A stretch of DNA of 64,000 nt from assembly GCF_030908385.1 (NCBI RefSeq), contig NZ_CP133091.1, positions 986,001-1,050,000 on the forward strand. The letters run 5' to 3'. The translations under genes and the position numbers were made by a program. The notes beneath the pieces were generated by a model. The model was not told the DNA's origin, did not search any database, and saw nothing but the letters and a program-made list of their open reading frames with translations. Source of the stretch: Mangrovimonas sp. YM274 (GTDB taxonomy: Bacteria > Bacteroidota > Bacteroidia > Flavobacteriales > Flavobacteriaceae). Positions 43,207 to 51,895 of this stretch are shown here, one piece after another; position 1 is the stretch's first letter, and each line of letters begins with the position of its first letter.

Positions 43207-44898
43207 TTAGCTAACGGCTTCTACAAAAAGTCCTTCTTCAGTTTTGTTTACTTTGGCCACGCCATGTTTGGTAAGACCTTTAATGGTTTTGTCCCATTTT
43301 TTATTGCTCAATCCAGACTTTACTTTTAAAGCGTTTAAATCTATTGGGGTTTCCTTTTTAAGGAGTTCCAATACGGCTTTTTCGTCTTCGTTCATTTCTG
43401 GACCTTTCTTCTCTGGTTTCATTTGCGGGAAGAACAATACTTCTTGAATGGATTGGTTGTTGGTTAAGAACATGATTAAACGATCCATTCCAATTCCCAT
43501 TCCTGAAGTAGGAGGCATTCCGTATTCCAAAGCTCTTAGAAAGTCGAAATCAATAAATTGAGTTGCTTCGTCGTCTCCTTTTTCAGCTAATTTCAATTGG
43601 TGCTCAAAACGCTCTCTTTGATCGATCGGATCATTCAACTCTGAATAGGCATTGGCAATTTCCTTGCCACATACCATCAATTCAAAACGCTCCGTTAATT
43701 CAGGGTTGTCTCTATGCTCTTTACATAAAGGGCTCATTTCTTTTGGATAATCTGTAATGAAGGTTGGCTGGATGTATTTACCTTCACATTTTTCTCCAAA
43801 TATCTCGTCGATAAGCTTGCCTTTACCCATGGTGTCATCTATCGCAATGCCCATGTCTTTGGCAGCTGCTCTTATTTCGTCTTCAGATTTTCCTGTAATG
43901 TCAAAACCGGTAAATTCCTTAATGGAATCTGCCATGGTAACACGTTTGTAAGGTGCTTTGAAATCTATTTTGTGTTCCCCGAAAGTAGCTTCGGTAGTAC
44001 CGTTAACAGCAATGGCACAGTGTTCCAACAATTGCTCACAGAAATCCATCATCCAGTTATAATCTTTGTAGGCCACATAAATTTCCATAGCCGTAAATTC
44101 TGGGTTGTGGGTTCTGTCCATGCCTTCGTTACGGAAGTTTTTGGAGAATTCGTATACGCCATCAAAACCTCCAACAATTAAACGCTTAAGGTAGAGTTCG
44201 TTGGCAATTCGCATGTAAAGTGGAATATCCAAAGAGTTGTGGTGCGTGATGAATGGTCTAGCTGCAGCGCCACCCGGAATAGGTTGCAATACAGGAGTTT
44301 CTACTTCAAAATACCCTGAGTCATTAAAGAATTGACGCATGGCATTGAACAGTTTGGTTCGCTTCACAAACACATCCTTTACCTGTGGGTTTACCACTAA
44401 ATCGGCGTAGCGTTGTCTGTAGCGTTGCTCTGGATCACTAAAAGCATCGTATACTACTCCATCCTTTTCTTTTGGAAGGGGCAACGGCTTTAGGGATTTG
44501 CTCAATATGGTAAAGTCTTTTACCATAATGGTTTTTTCACCTACTTGGGTAAGGAACAATTCGCCTTCAATTCCTATAAAATCTCCAAAATCCAATAGTT
44601 TTTTGAAGACGTCATTGTATTTGCTTTTGTCTTCACCAGGACAAATTTCGTCCCTGTTGAAGTATACTTGTATTTTGCCTTCAGAATCCTGTAACTGTGC
44701 AAAGGAAGCTTTACCTTGAACTCTCATAGACATTAATCTACCGGCCACTACGACTTTCTTGCCTTCTTCAAAATTGTCCTTCACCTGTTTAGAGGTGTGG
44801 TCTACAGGGTAGAGGTTGGCAGGATAGGGATTGATTCCCAATTCACGAAGTTTGGTTAATTTCTCTCTTCTTACGAGTTCTTGTTCTGAAAGTTGCAT
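43207..44898 (-). CDS. lysS: Lysine--tRNA ligase (class II)
   Basis: Charges tRNA-Lys. 563 residues; the common bacterial form has about 500. Anticodon-binding OB domain (about 50-160; VVAGRLMSMRVQGKASFAQL), then the class II core with motif 2 (FRNEGMDRTHNPEFT) and motif 3 (GMGIGMDRLIMFLTN). Residues about 500-563 are an extra C-terminal segment (MNEDEKAVLELLKKE ... NKKWDKTIKGLTKHGVAKV) that resembles a small winged helix. Such tails occur in Bacteroidota LysRS. Confidence 0.96.
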   Translation of the reverse strand: MQLSEQELVRREKLTKLRELGINPYPANLYPVDHTSKQVKDNFEEGKKVVVAGRLMSMRVQGKASFAQLQDSEGKIQVYFNRDEICPGEDKSKYNDVFKKLLDFGDFIGIEGELFLTQVGEKTIMVKDFTILSKSLKPLPLPKEKDGVVYDAFSDPEQRYRQRYADLVVNPQVKDVFVKRTKLFNAMRQFFNDSGYFEVETPVLQPIPGGAAARPFITHHNSLDIPLYMRIANELYLKRLIVGGFDGVYEFSKNFRNEGMDRTHNPEFTAMEIYVAYKDYNWMMDFCEQLLEHCAIAVNGTTEATFGEHKIDFKAPYKRVTMADSIKEFTGFDITGKSEDEIRAAAKDMGIAIDDTMGKGKLIDEIFGEKCEGKYIQPTFITDYPKEMSPLCKEHRDNPELTERFELMVCGKEIANAYSELNDPIDQRERFEHQLKLAEKGDDEATQFIDFDFLRALEYGMPPTSGMGIGMDRLIMFLTNNQSIQEVLFFPQMKPEKKGPEMNEDEKAVLELLKKETPIDLNALKVKSGLSNKKWDKTIKGLTKHGVAKVNKTEEGLFVEAVS

Positions 44899-45071
44899 GC
44901 TAATAAATTTAGAACTGCAAAATTACATTATTTGTGAAAATTAGCATACAACTTTCAGTTTGATTTTTGTGAAAGGAAAATTTATGTAAATATTAAGAAA
45001 TTAATGGGTAATGTCTTGTAACAAATAGCTTGTCTGTTAAGACATATAGTTGTAATAATAATAGTTTTTTA

Positions 45072-45230
45072 ATGAGTATTTGGAGAGTTTTGGTATCTAT
45101 AATTTGCCCTCCCTTGGCTGTTTTAGATAAAGGATGTGGTTCGGTTTTAATTGTCTTTTTGTTGTGGTTGTGCGGTTGGGTTCCAGGAGTGATTGCGGCT
45201 TTGGTAATTGTAAATAACCCTAAGCGGTAG
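45072..45230 (+). CDS. YqaE/Pmp3 family small membrane protein
   Basis: 52 residues with two membrane helices and the family core ISIICPPLAVLLDKG-like stretch (VSIICPPLAVLDKGCG), then LCGWVPGVIAALVIV. Proteins of this family (UPF0057) are proteolipids that affect membrane potential in yeast and are stress-induced in several bacteria. ATG at 45072 chosen; upstream in-frame sequence is not hydrophobic and not conserved in the family. Confidence 0.88.
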   Translation: MSIWRVLVSIICPPLAVLDKGCGSVLIVFLLWLCGWVPGVIAALVIVNNPKR

Positions 45231-45278
45231 TGCTATATTGTGGTGCTTTGGCTTGAAGGTATGTGCGATTTATAACGT

Positions 45279-45286
45279 ATCTTTGT
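45279..45286 (+). promoter_or_regulatory. Putative -7 element for the lipoprotein-lipB operon
   Basis: TATCTTTG, 22 bases before the ATG; a TTG at 45253-45255 is at a slightly long distance (23). Confidence 0.4.
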
Positions 45287-45308
45287 AGGGTAATCTAAAT
45301 TTTCACCA

Positions 45309-46052
45309 ATGAACAAAATTGTTTGGATCCTTTTGGGGATTCTTTTGACCACCGCAACCAGCTGCGAGTTTTCTGAGAACATCTACATCAATGAAAATGG
45401 TTCGGGGAAAATGGAGTTTACTTTTGATGCTTCTGAAATGATGAAAATGACGGGAGACGAATTGGCAAAGCAAACGGAGGAAAAGGTAGATTCAACATTC
45501 ACGTTTAAGGAATTTTTTGAAGAAAAAAAGGATAGTATTTCACAGTTGCCTAAGGAAGAACAAGAGGCTTTGAGGAGTTTGGAGAATTTCTCTTTGCACA
45601 TGCTTATGGATCCGGCATCCAAAACTATGGCGTTTGATTTGTTTACGGATTTTAAGGATGTAGACGAATTGCAGGATATGTTATCTGCTATGACCAAAAT
45701 ACAAAGTTTAGGTGATAAGGAAGCTGCAGGAGGTAGCAACAAATTTGCGTCCTTGGGTCAGGAAACTTCAGAGTTGAAATACAGTTTTAACGGACGAAAA
45801 TTTACTAGAAAAACAAAAATTATCGATAAGGATTTATATCAGAGAATGGTTGATAGTTTAAGCGAAATGGCGATGATTTATGAATCTTCAACCTATAAAT
45901 TAAACTATCATTTTCCAAGACCGATAAAGTCGGTTTCCAATGAAACAGCATTGTTTAGTGAGGACCGAAAAACAGTTACCGTTGAGTTTGGTTTTATGGA
46001 ATATATTAAAAATCCAGAGGCCTTGAATTTAGAAGTAATATTAGAGAGATGA
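45309..46052 (+). CDS. Lipoprotein of unknown function
   Basis: 247 residues. Lipobox TTATSC gives lipidated Cys19. The mature part begins EFSENIYINENGSGKMEFTF, a pattern seen in a family of Flavobacteriia lipoproteins of unknown role; it is acidic and mixed alpha/beta. The TGA stop overlaps the lipB start (ATGA), so translation is coupled. No enzymatic motif seen. Confidence 0.75.
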   Translation: MNKIVWILLGILLTTATSCEFSENIYINENGSGKMEFTFDASEMMKMTGDELAKQTEEKVDSTFTFKEFFEEKKDSISQLPKEEQEALRSLENFSLHMLMDPASKTMAFDLFTDFKDVDELQDMLSAMTKIQSLGDKEAAGGSNKFASLGQETSELKYSFNGRKFTRKTKIIDKDLYQRMVDSLSEMAMIYESSTYKLNYHFPRPIKSVSNETALFSEDRKTVTVEFGFMEYIKNPEALNLEVILER

Positions 46053-46771
46053 GTTTGAACAAAGTTGTACAAATACAGGATTTAGGATTAAAGGATTACA
46101 GAGAGACTTGGGATTATCAGGAATTGCTTTTTAAAGAGATTCTTGATTTAAAAATAAAAAATAGGCGGGAAGGGACCAACCAACCTACACCTAATTATTT
46201 TGTGTTAGTTGAGCATCCACATGTATATACTCTAGGGAAAAGTGGCGACTTGTCTAATCTTCTGTTAAATGAGGAACAGCTCAATGCAAAGGGAGCTACT
46301 TTTTACAAAATTAATAGGGGAGGTGATATTACCTATCACGGACCAGGACAAATTGTAGGTTACCCTATTTTGGATCTGGATAATTTCTTTACGGATATTC
46401 ACAAATACCTAAGGTTTCTTGAGGAAATGGTGATTCTTACTTTAGATGAATACGGATTGAAAGCAGAGCGTAGTGAAGGGGAAACTGGTGTTTGGTTGGA
46501 TGTTGGAACCCCGTTTGCTAGAAAAATTTGTGCTATGGGAGTAAGGGCTAGTCGTTGGGTGACCATGCATGGATTTGCCTTAAACGTTAACGCAGATTTG
46601 GGATATTTTGATAACATTATTCCATGTGGTATTAGGGGCAAGGCGGTTACTTCTTTAAATGTTGAATTGGGAGTAGATACAGTAGATGAAAATGAGGTAA
46701 AGGAAAGTCTTCTTAAGCATTTCAAACAGCTTTTTGAAGCTGAATTCGTCAGGGAGCAGCATACCGTTTGA
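46049..46771 (+). CDS. lipB: Octanoyl-[acyl-carrier-protein]:protein N-octanoyltransferase
   Basis: Transfers octanoate from ACP to lipoyl domains, first step of lipoate attachment. 240 residues. RGGDITYHGPGQIVGYPI, catalytic Lys in ARKICAMGVRAS and catalytic Cys in IIPCGI are all present. The product serves E2 proteins such as the one at 25.5 kb. The partner lipA is not in the window. Confidence 0.95.
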   Translation: MSLNKVVQIQDLGLKDYRETWDYQELLFKEILDLKIKNRREGTNQPTPNYFVLVEHPHVYTLGKSGDLSNLLLNEEQLNAKGATFYKINRGGDITYHGPGQIVGYPILDLDNFFTDIHKYLRFLEEMVILTLDEYGLKAERSEGETGVWLDVGTPFARKICAMGVRASRWVTMHGFALNVNADLGYFDNIIPCGIRGKAVTSLNVELGVDTVDENEVKESLLKHFKQLFEAEFVREQHTV

Positions 46772-46803
46772 CAGCAGATAAAATAGAAGGTCTTAAGAAA
46801 TAG

Positions 46804-46839
46804 AAAACCCCAAAGTATTAAAAAAATACTCTGGGGTTT
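46804..46839. terminator. Terminator between lipB and a convergent gene
   Basis: AAACCCCA.AGTATT / AATACT.TGGGGTTT stem (one mismatch) around an A-rich loop. Confidence 0.8.
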
Positions 46840-46869
46840 ATATATAGATAAGGGGCCTAAATTATAAGC

Positions 46870-47238
46870 TTATTTTACAATGCTTAATTCTCCAGATGCT
46901 AGTGCATTGTCCAAATTTGCAGATACTTCTTTGTATTGATTAAAGAACTTTTTGCCGTCCTGTCTTTTCAATACAGCAATAGTGTTGCCATTGCTATCTT
47001 CCTTGATTTCAGAAATTACAACTGCAATGTTATCTACACTATTATAGGAGGCAACTCCACCACGTTTAACGATAAGATTAAGTTTAGGGAAATCGATGTC
47101 CTTAAAGGATTGGTTGTCAGGTGTGTTGATGGTTAAAACATCTCCAACTGCCATGGAATCTTGAACATTAGACGTTGTGCTAAAAGCGTTAAAATTTAAA
47201 AATAACGCAAAAATTAGGGTGTAAATTGCATTTTTCAT
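46870..47238 (-). CDS. Small secreted protein of unknown function
   Basis: 122 residues with a signal peptide (to about residue 20: FNAFSTTSN). The mature protein is predicted beta-rich and small, with LIVKRGGVASYNSVDNIAVV and VLKRQDGKKFFNQYKEV. No family recognised; it looks like a compact SH3- or OB-like fold, which is only a guess. Confidence 0.7.
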   Translation of the reverse strand: MKNAIYTLIFALFLNFNAFSTTSNVQDSMAVGDVLTINTPDNQSFKDIDFPKLNLIVKRGGVASYNSVDNIAVVISEIKEDSNGNTIAVLKRQDGKKFFNQYKEVSANLDNALASGELSIVK

Positions 47239-47290
47239 AATTAAAGTATTAAAATCGAGTGCAAATTTACAGAATATGTATTAATAAAAA

Positions 47291-48340
47291 TCAGAATTCT
47301 TTGTTAAAAAACACTTTGTAGTAGTGCATTTTTTTTGCTTCATCATATCCGCGTTCTAAGTAGTCTTCGGAAGCATCTGGGGCATCAATGTCCAGTTTAA
47401 TTTGAATGTTGGTGTCCAGTTTGATCTCACTTTTAATTTTTTGTTTCTGCTTTTTTAGAACTACTTCCGAAATGTCAAATTGATTGCGAATCACGATGTT
47501 GTGATCAGATTCGTAGTCCTTTTTAAAGTCGTCAAACAAAGTTTTGTGCTTTTCTTCTTCAAAGACTTCTTCTTTAAAGTTTTCGACGTTTGCAATTTCC
47601 CGCTCTTTAAAAAAATCGACAGTTTTTGCTAGAAAATTACTGTGTTCTTGGCCACCAAAATTAGGCTGTACCACTTCCTTTGAAAATTCACGGCACATCT
47701 CGATGTAGTTTTTGGTGTGTTCATTGGAATCGTCAGGATATTTGACGTTTAAAAAACTTTTGATCCAGTATTGAGTATCGTAGTTGTTGTGGTCTACGCT
47801 TAATACAATTTTGCCTTCTGCGTCGGCAGCATTAAGAATCAAGCAGCCCTTGTCTACTTTTTTGGTCTGAATTCCAGATTGCACGTAAATATCGTAGCTG
47901 CCATTTTCCATATAGGTCTGGAAAAAGTTGGTTTTATTCTCAATTTTGAAAATCCCAACAGCATCAGTCGTATAATCTTCGTACTGAATGTCGTGAAACA
48001 TGCATACAATTACATCTCCTGTTTTTATTTGAGCAGAATTTGATTGTTCGAACAAGTGATTAACCACGTGTTTTGAAACGTCAATAAAGTCAGTGTCATC
48101 AACTAAAAGTTGAGAGGCATAACTGTTTATTTCGTTTAGCTCTATGTTGGAGTGATGGTTAAAGCGGTAGGTTTCGGCTATACTTCCAAAAGGGCGGAGC
48201 AAATAGGGAAGCAGAAGTTCGTAACTAGCTTCGTCAAATTCTAAAAGGCTTTCTGAAAAGGCATTTTTGGTGCTGTTAAACTTGTTGCCCACTTTGTGGA
48301 TGATGCATTTGGATATGGATGCTTTTGTGCGTTTAATCAT
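47291..48340 (-). CDS. Nucleoid-associated protein (NdpA/YejK family)
   Basis: 349 residues from ATG at 48340. The family begins MI and soon has CIIHKVGNK, as here (SISKCIIHKVGNKFN). Bacteroidota members are about 350 long and annotated as nucleoid-associated from similarity to E. coli YejK. Charged C terminus (KKQKQKIKSEIKLDTNIQIK). Role in DNA binding is known only for a few members. An in-frame start 30 bases earlier is less likely. Confidence 0.85.
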   Translation of the reverse strand: MIKRTKASISKCIIHKVGNKFNSTKNAFSESLLEFDEASYELLLPYLLRPFGSIAETYRFNHHSNIELNEINSYASQLLVDDTDFIDVSKHVVNHLFEQSNSAQIKTGDVIVCMFHDIQYEDYTTDAVGIFKIENKTNFFQTYMENGSYDIYVQSGIQTKKVDKGCLILNAADAEGKIVLSVDHNNYDTQYWIKSFLNVKYPDDSNEHTKNYIEMCREFSKEVVQPNFGGQEHSNFLAKTVDFFKEREIANVENFKEEVFEEEKHKTLFDDFKKDYESDHNIVIRNQFDISEVVLKKQKQKIKSEIKLDTNIQIKLDIDAPDASEDYLERGYDEAKKMHYYKVFFNKEF

Positions 48341-48404
48341 GATTTGGAACTCTGAATTTTCAAGCTGCAATACTACTAAAATTTGAAGAGATTAGGTCAT
48401 AAAA

Positions 48405-48430
48405 AAACGCCAAAGCTGACTTTGGCGTTT
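48405..48430 (-). terminator. Terminator of the large lipoprotein gene
   Basis: AAACGCCAAAG / CTTTGGCGTTT stem with a 4-base loop and an A-tract on the left, which is the U-tract of the minus-strand transcript. Confidence 0.85.
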
Positions 48431-48579
48431 GATTTAAGGGGACTTGTAATTTGGCTGCCTTGGCGTATATTATAGTGCTCTAGGCAAGAGGTGTGTCATT
48501 TTGTATCTACTAAAGATACTTAAAAAATATCTCTTTTCAAAACCGTTGTAGCTATGGTTAATGGATATTAACGGGTTTT

Positions 48580-51006
48580 TTAGTTTATTTTATAGATAAT
48601 TAAACTGTTCGATTCTCCCTTTGTAACGATTTCAACATTTTTATCCTTGTCAATTGAGTCTAAATCGATGGTTGAGTTTCCGTAGATTGGAAAGTTGGGT
48701 ATAGATTTTCCTTGGCTATCAAAAAGGTAGATTTTTTTGGATTGTAAATCTGTAGTGGAAACATAGATCTTGTCGTTTACGTAAAATATTTTTGGTTCGG
48801 TATAATCACCATAGTCCAATTCAATAGAATGGGATTTAATGGTCAACTTATTTTCTGAAAGCGTTACCAGGGTTTTACTAGTGGTTGTTAAATGATGCGA
48901 TTGACTTAGGTTTAAATCGGCACTATTTATTTTTCCGCTTTGATTTACTTGAAGCAGCACTCCTTTGTTTGTAGTGGTTGTGAATTTATCGTCATAGAGA
49001 TAAATGTTGTTGCTTGAAAAATTTATAGCATCGTTTACTCGAACCCTTGTTTTGCCTACTCTGTCCAATATTTGGAGTTTGGTTCCTTCGGCAAATACTA
49101 TGTAGTCCTTTCTGCCTATCCTAAAGTGTTGGGGTTGTGTGTTTATTGTATGAGCTGCTTTCTTAAATGTAAATCCCTTTACGGTTTTTCCTCTTTGGTC
49201 ATACATCAACACCTCTTTGCCTTGGGTTACCAATAAGCGATATTTTTTCTTTTTATCATAATCAAAAACGGAGAGGGGTTGGGTAATTTCATCTTTAAAG
49301 TTTAATGGGAATGGCGAAACATCTTTACCGTTTCTGGCAATAACATATACGCGGTGGGGCGTTGCAAAGGCCAGTTGCAAACGTCCGTTTTTATAAATGT
49401 CAATTTGTTCAATTTTGCCTAAAATTTTTCCTTGAAGTTGTTTTTTCCAATGAACTTTCCCCTCATTGGAAATAAGGTATAAATTGTTTTTTACGTCCTG
49501 AACCACAATATCCTTTTGTTTGGTAATGTGATTGGTTACAAATTGAGGCGTTGTTAATAAATCATTGTCCAGGGTAATGGTGAACTCTTCGGAAACGGCA
49601 TTGGAACTTTGTTTTGCTTTGTGTTTTTTGATACTGGCATTTACGTGTGCAAAATCTGAATCGTAAATGAATTGCATGGCGGAAGCTTTGTATTCATTGG
49701 TATTGAATTCAATGTCGTTGGTAAAGTTTTGTTTCAGGACAGAAAATAGTTCTTCATTATTACCGTAAATGAGCAAAGAAGATTCATCACTTAATTGTTC
49801 AGTTAAATTTTTGTAGTAACCCTGAGAGGATAGTGTATGATCATTTTGGTAGTTGGAGATGATGTCTTTTAAAAGCTCTAGGTTATCGCTAAACACAAAG
49901 TAATCGTCAAGAGTGATATAGTGGGAAGCATTTTCAACGGTGATAAGCGGTGAAAATTGCTCCTTAAAAATAGTTTGGAAATCAAAGTTGTAAATAGAAA
50001 TGTCTCTATAGGTTTCTATGGGATTGCTCTCTTTTAGCTGCTCTAGGGTAGAAGTCTGGTCGATAGAATTAAGAAAGATAGCTTTTGAGTCCTTATTATA
50101 TATAAGGCCAATTTCGTTGATGTTTTCAAAAAGGGCGTTTGGTGCAGTAAGGGAGTCTTTTTTATTAAAGCGATTGAGTTGTTCTTGAAACGTTTTGTAA
50201 TTATTGTAGGTAAAACTTAAGAATGCTTCCGTGTTTGGCGGACATACATTACTAATTTTATTTTCTTGGGGAACTGTGTTCTTGAAAATGTTAATTAAAC
50301 TTTTTGAGGAGTCAATCGCTTTCGTAATTCCATTAAGGGAAATGTCGTCCTGTGATAGCGTGACATCCAACATTAAGTAATCGGATAATTTCGCGCTAGA
50401 TAATTCTTCTGTTTTGAAAACCTTTGGGAATTGATCATTGGATTTGTAAATAACGGAAAAGGTTTTGTCTGAAGAAGAAGCGTTAAGGGCTTTTTGTAAT
50501 TCCAAATCTGTTGAGATTTTTGGTCTAGCCAATTCCACCAGGTGTTTTGAATTGGAGGCAAAAAATATGCTATCTATAATGGTGCTGTAGAAAACTTGAT
50601 CCTCTAAGGTTGTTTTGTAGATGGATTTACTTTTGGTTTTTATAATGTCCTCTGTGTGTTTGATAAGCGAATCAAATTTTATTAAGGATGGCAGGTTTTT
50701 GGTAATTACCGCAAATTTCAAACTGTCGTTTTGATTCTGGCTGAAAGCTATGTAAACAGGGTGGTCTGTATTTAAATATGATAAAAAACCGAGATCTTTA
50801 AAGTTGGCAGCGGCATTATTGTTTTTTGACAGCGCTTTAATTAAATCATTATTATTTAAACTGCTTCTCAGGTTTTCTAGATTCGAAGTTTTTAAAATAA
50901 CTTCAGTTTCTTCCGGAATTAATTGGTTGGGTTGGGGTTGTTCCGTATAGTTGGTGTTGCAGCTAAATAGAAGAGCTATGAAGAAACTTGCAAAAAAGTA
51001 TTTCAT
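48580..51006 (-). CDS. Large lipoprotein with beta-propeller-like C-terminal half
   Basis: 808 residues from ATG at 51006 (the first 12 in-frame residues upstream are not signal-like). Lipobox ALLFSC gives lipidated Cys16. The N-terminal half (about 20-490) is reminiscent of DUF3352-type lipoproteins, with many short hydrophobic strands. The C-terminal half repeats blade-like units (DVKNNLYLISNEGKVHWKKQ, RVYVIARNGKDVSPFPLNF, KEVLMYDQRGKTVKGF, KIYLFDSQGKSIPNFPIY), like a PQQ/WD-type propeller. It follows rnhB by 84 bases on the same strand. Function unknown; a scaffold role is a guess. Confidence 0.7.
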   Translation of the reverse strand: MKYFFASFFIALLFSCNTNYTEQPQPNQLIPEETEVILKTSNLENLRSSLNNNDLIKALSKNNNAAANFKDLGFLSYLNTDHPVYIAFSQNQNDSLKFAVITKNLPSLIKFDSLIKHTEDIIKTKSKSIYKTTLEDQVFYSTIIDSIFFASNSKHLVELARPKISTDLELQKALNASSSDKTFSVIYKSNDQFPKVFKTEELSSAKLSDYLMLDVTLSQDDISLNGITKAIDSSKSLINIFKNTVPQENKISNVCPPNTEAFLSFTYNNYKTFQEQLNRFNKKDSLTAPNALFENINEIGLIYNKDSKAIFLNSIDQTSTLEQLKESNPIETYRDISIYNFDFQTIFKEQFSPLITVENASHYITLDDYFVFSDNLELLKDIISNYQNDHTLSSQGYYKNLTEQLSDESSLLIYGNNEELFSVLKQNFTNDIEFNTNEYKASAMQFIYDSDFAHVNASIKKHKAKQSSNAVSEEFTITLDNDLLTTPQFVTNHITKQKDIVVQDVKNNLYLISNEGKVHWKKQLQGKILGKIEQIDIYKNGRLQLAFATPHRVYVIARNGKDVSPFPLNFKDEITQPLSVFDYDKKKKYRLLVTQGKEVLMYDQRGKTVKGFTFKKAAHTINTQPQHFRIGRKDYIVFAEGTKLQILDRVGKTRVRVNDAINFSSNNIYLYDDKFTTTTNKGVLLQVNQSGKINSADLNLSQSHHLTTTSKTLVTLSENKLTIKSHSIELDYGDYTEPKIFYVNDKIYVSTTDLQSKKIYLFDSQGKSIPNFPIYGNSTIDLDSIDKDKNVEIVTKGESNSLIIYKIN

Positions 51007-51090
51007 ATATAAAGAGGGGTTTTGATAAAATGAACTTTGCAAGGCAAATATACTTAATCGGAATCAAAAAAATGAAAAGAGTGTTAACGG

Positions 51091-51690
51091 TTATAGCTCT
51101 AGTTTTAATTGTTCGGGGAGTAACCGAAAGGATTTACGGTGGTATTTGGTAATGCCGTATTTTCTTATCGCTTCCCTATGCTCTTTAGTGGGGTAGCCTT
51201 TGTTCTTTTTCCAATTGTACATTGGGAATTCTGCATGAATTCGTTCCATATAGGCGTCCCGCTCTGTCTTGGCTATAATTGAGGCCGCTGCAATACTCAG
51301 GTATTTACCGTCTCCTTTAACAATAGTTTCGAAAGGGATGTCATTAAAAGGCTTGAATTTGTTGCCGTCCACAATGATAAATTCCGGTTGAGGCTGGAGT
51401 TGAAGGATGGCCTTGTGCATGGCAAGTATGGAGGCGTTTAATATATTGATATTGTCAATCTCTTCTGGCCAAATATGTGTAAATGCATAGGCGGTAGCTT
51501 TGTCTTCTATAACAGGTTTGAGCAGTTTGCGCTTAAGTTCTGTAAGCGCTTTGGAGTCATTAATTAAGGTGTTTTTTAGTTGTTTAGGAAGGATTACTGC
51601 AGCGGCAGTAACGGGGCCTGCTAGGCAACCTCTACCTGCTTCGTCAGTACCGCATTCTATTGAGAATTTCGAAAAATTGGATAAAAGCAT
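51091..51690 (-). CDS. rnhB: Ribonuclease HII
   Basis: Cleaves RNA in RNA-DNA hybrids, including single ribonucleotides in DNA. 199 residues. [15 protein letters not shown] carries the first catalytic Asp-Glu pair, with further Asp in DSKALTE and IIVDG. It is the upstream gene of the large lipoprotein and may share its transcript. Confidence 0.96.
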   Translation of the reverse strand: MLLSNFSKFSIECGTDEAGRGCLAGPVTAAAVILPKQLKNTLINDSKALTELKRKLLKPVIEDKATAYAFTHIWPEEIDNINILNASILAMHKAILQLQPQPEFIIVDGNKFKPFNDIPFETIVKGDGKYLSIAAASIIAKTERDAYMERIHAEFPMYNWKKNKGYPTKEHREAIRKYGITKYHRKSFRLLPEQLKLEL

Positions 51691-51895
51691 TAAAATGTTA
51701 AATTTTCAGCAAAGTTAAAATTTTAACGCAACCAAATTGAATTTTATGCATCTATTGGTTGTTATACCGTGTTGAAACAGCAATTATTGCGCCTTTTTTT
51801 AGCCTGTTTTGCGTTAACACTTTTTTAATAAAATAACTTGCTTATTTAATATATTATTAAGATGTTTGCGCAAGACTAACTCAAATAATTGTTTT

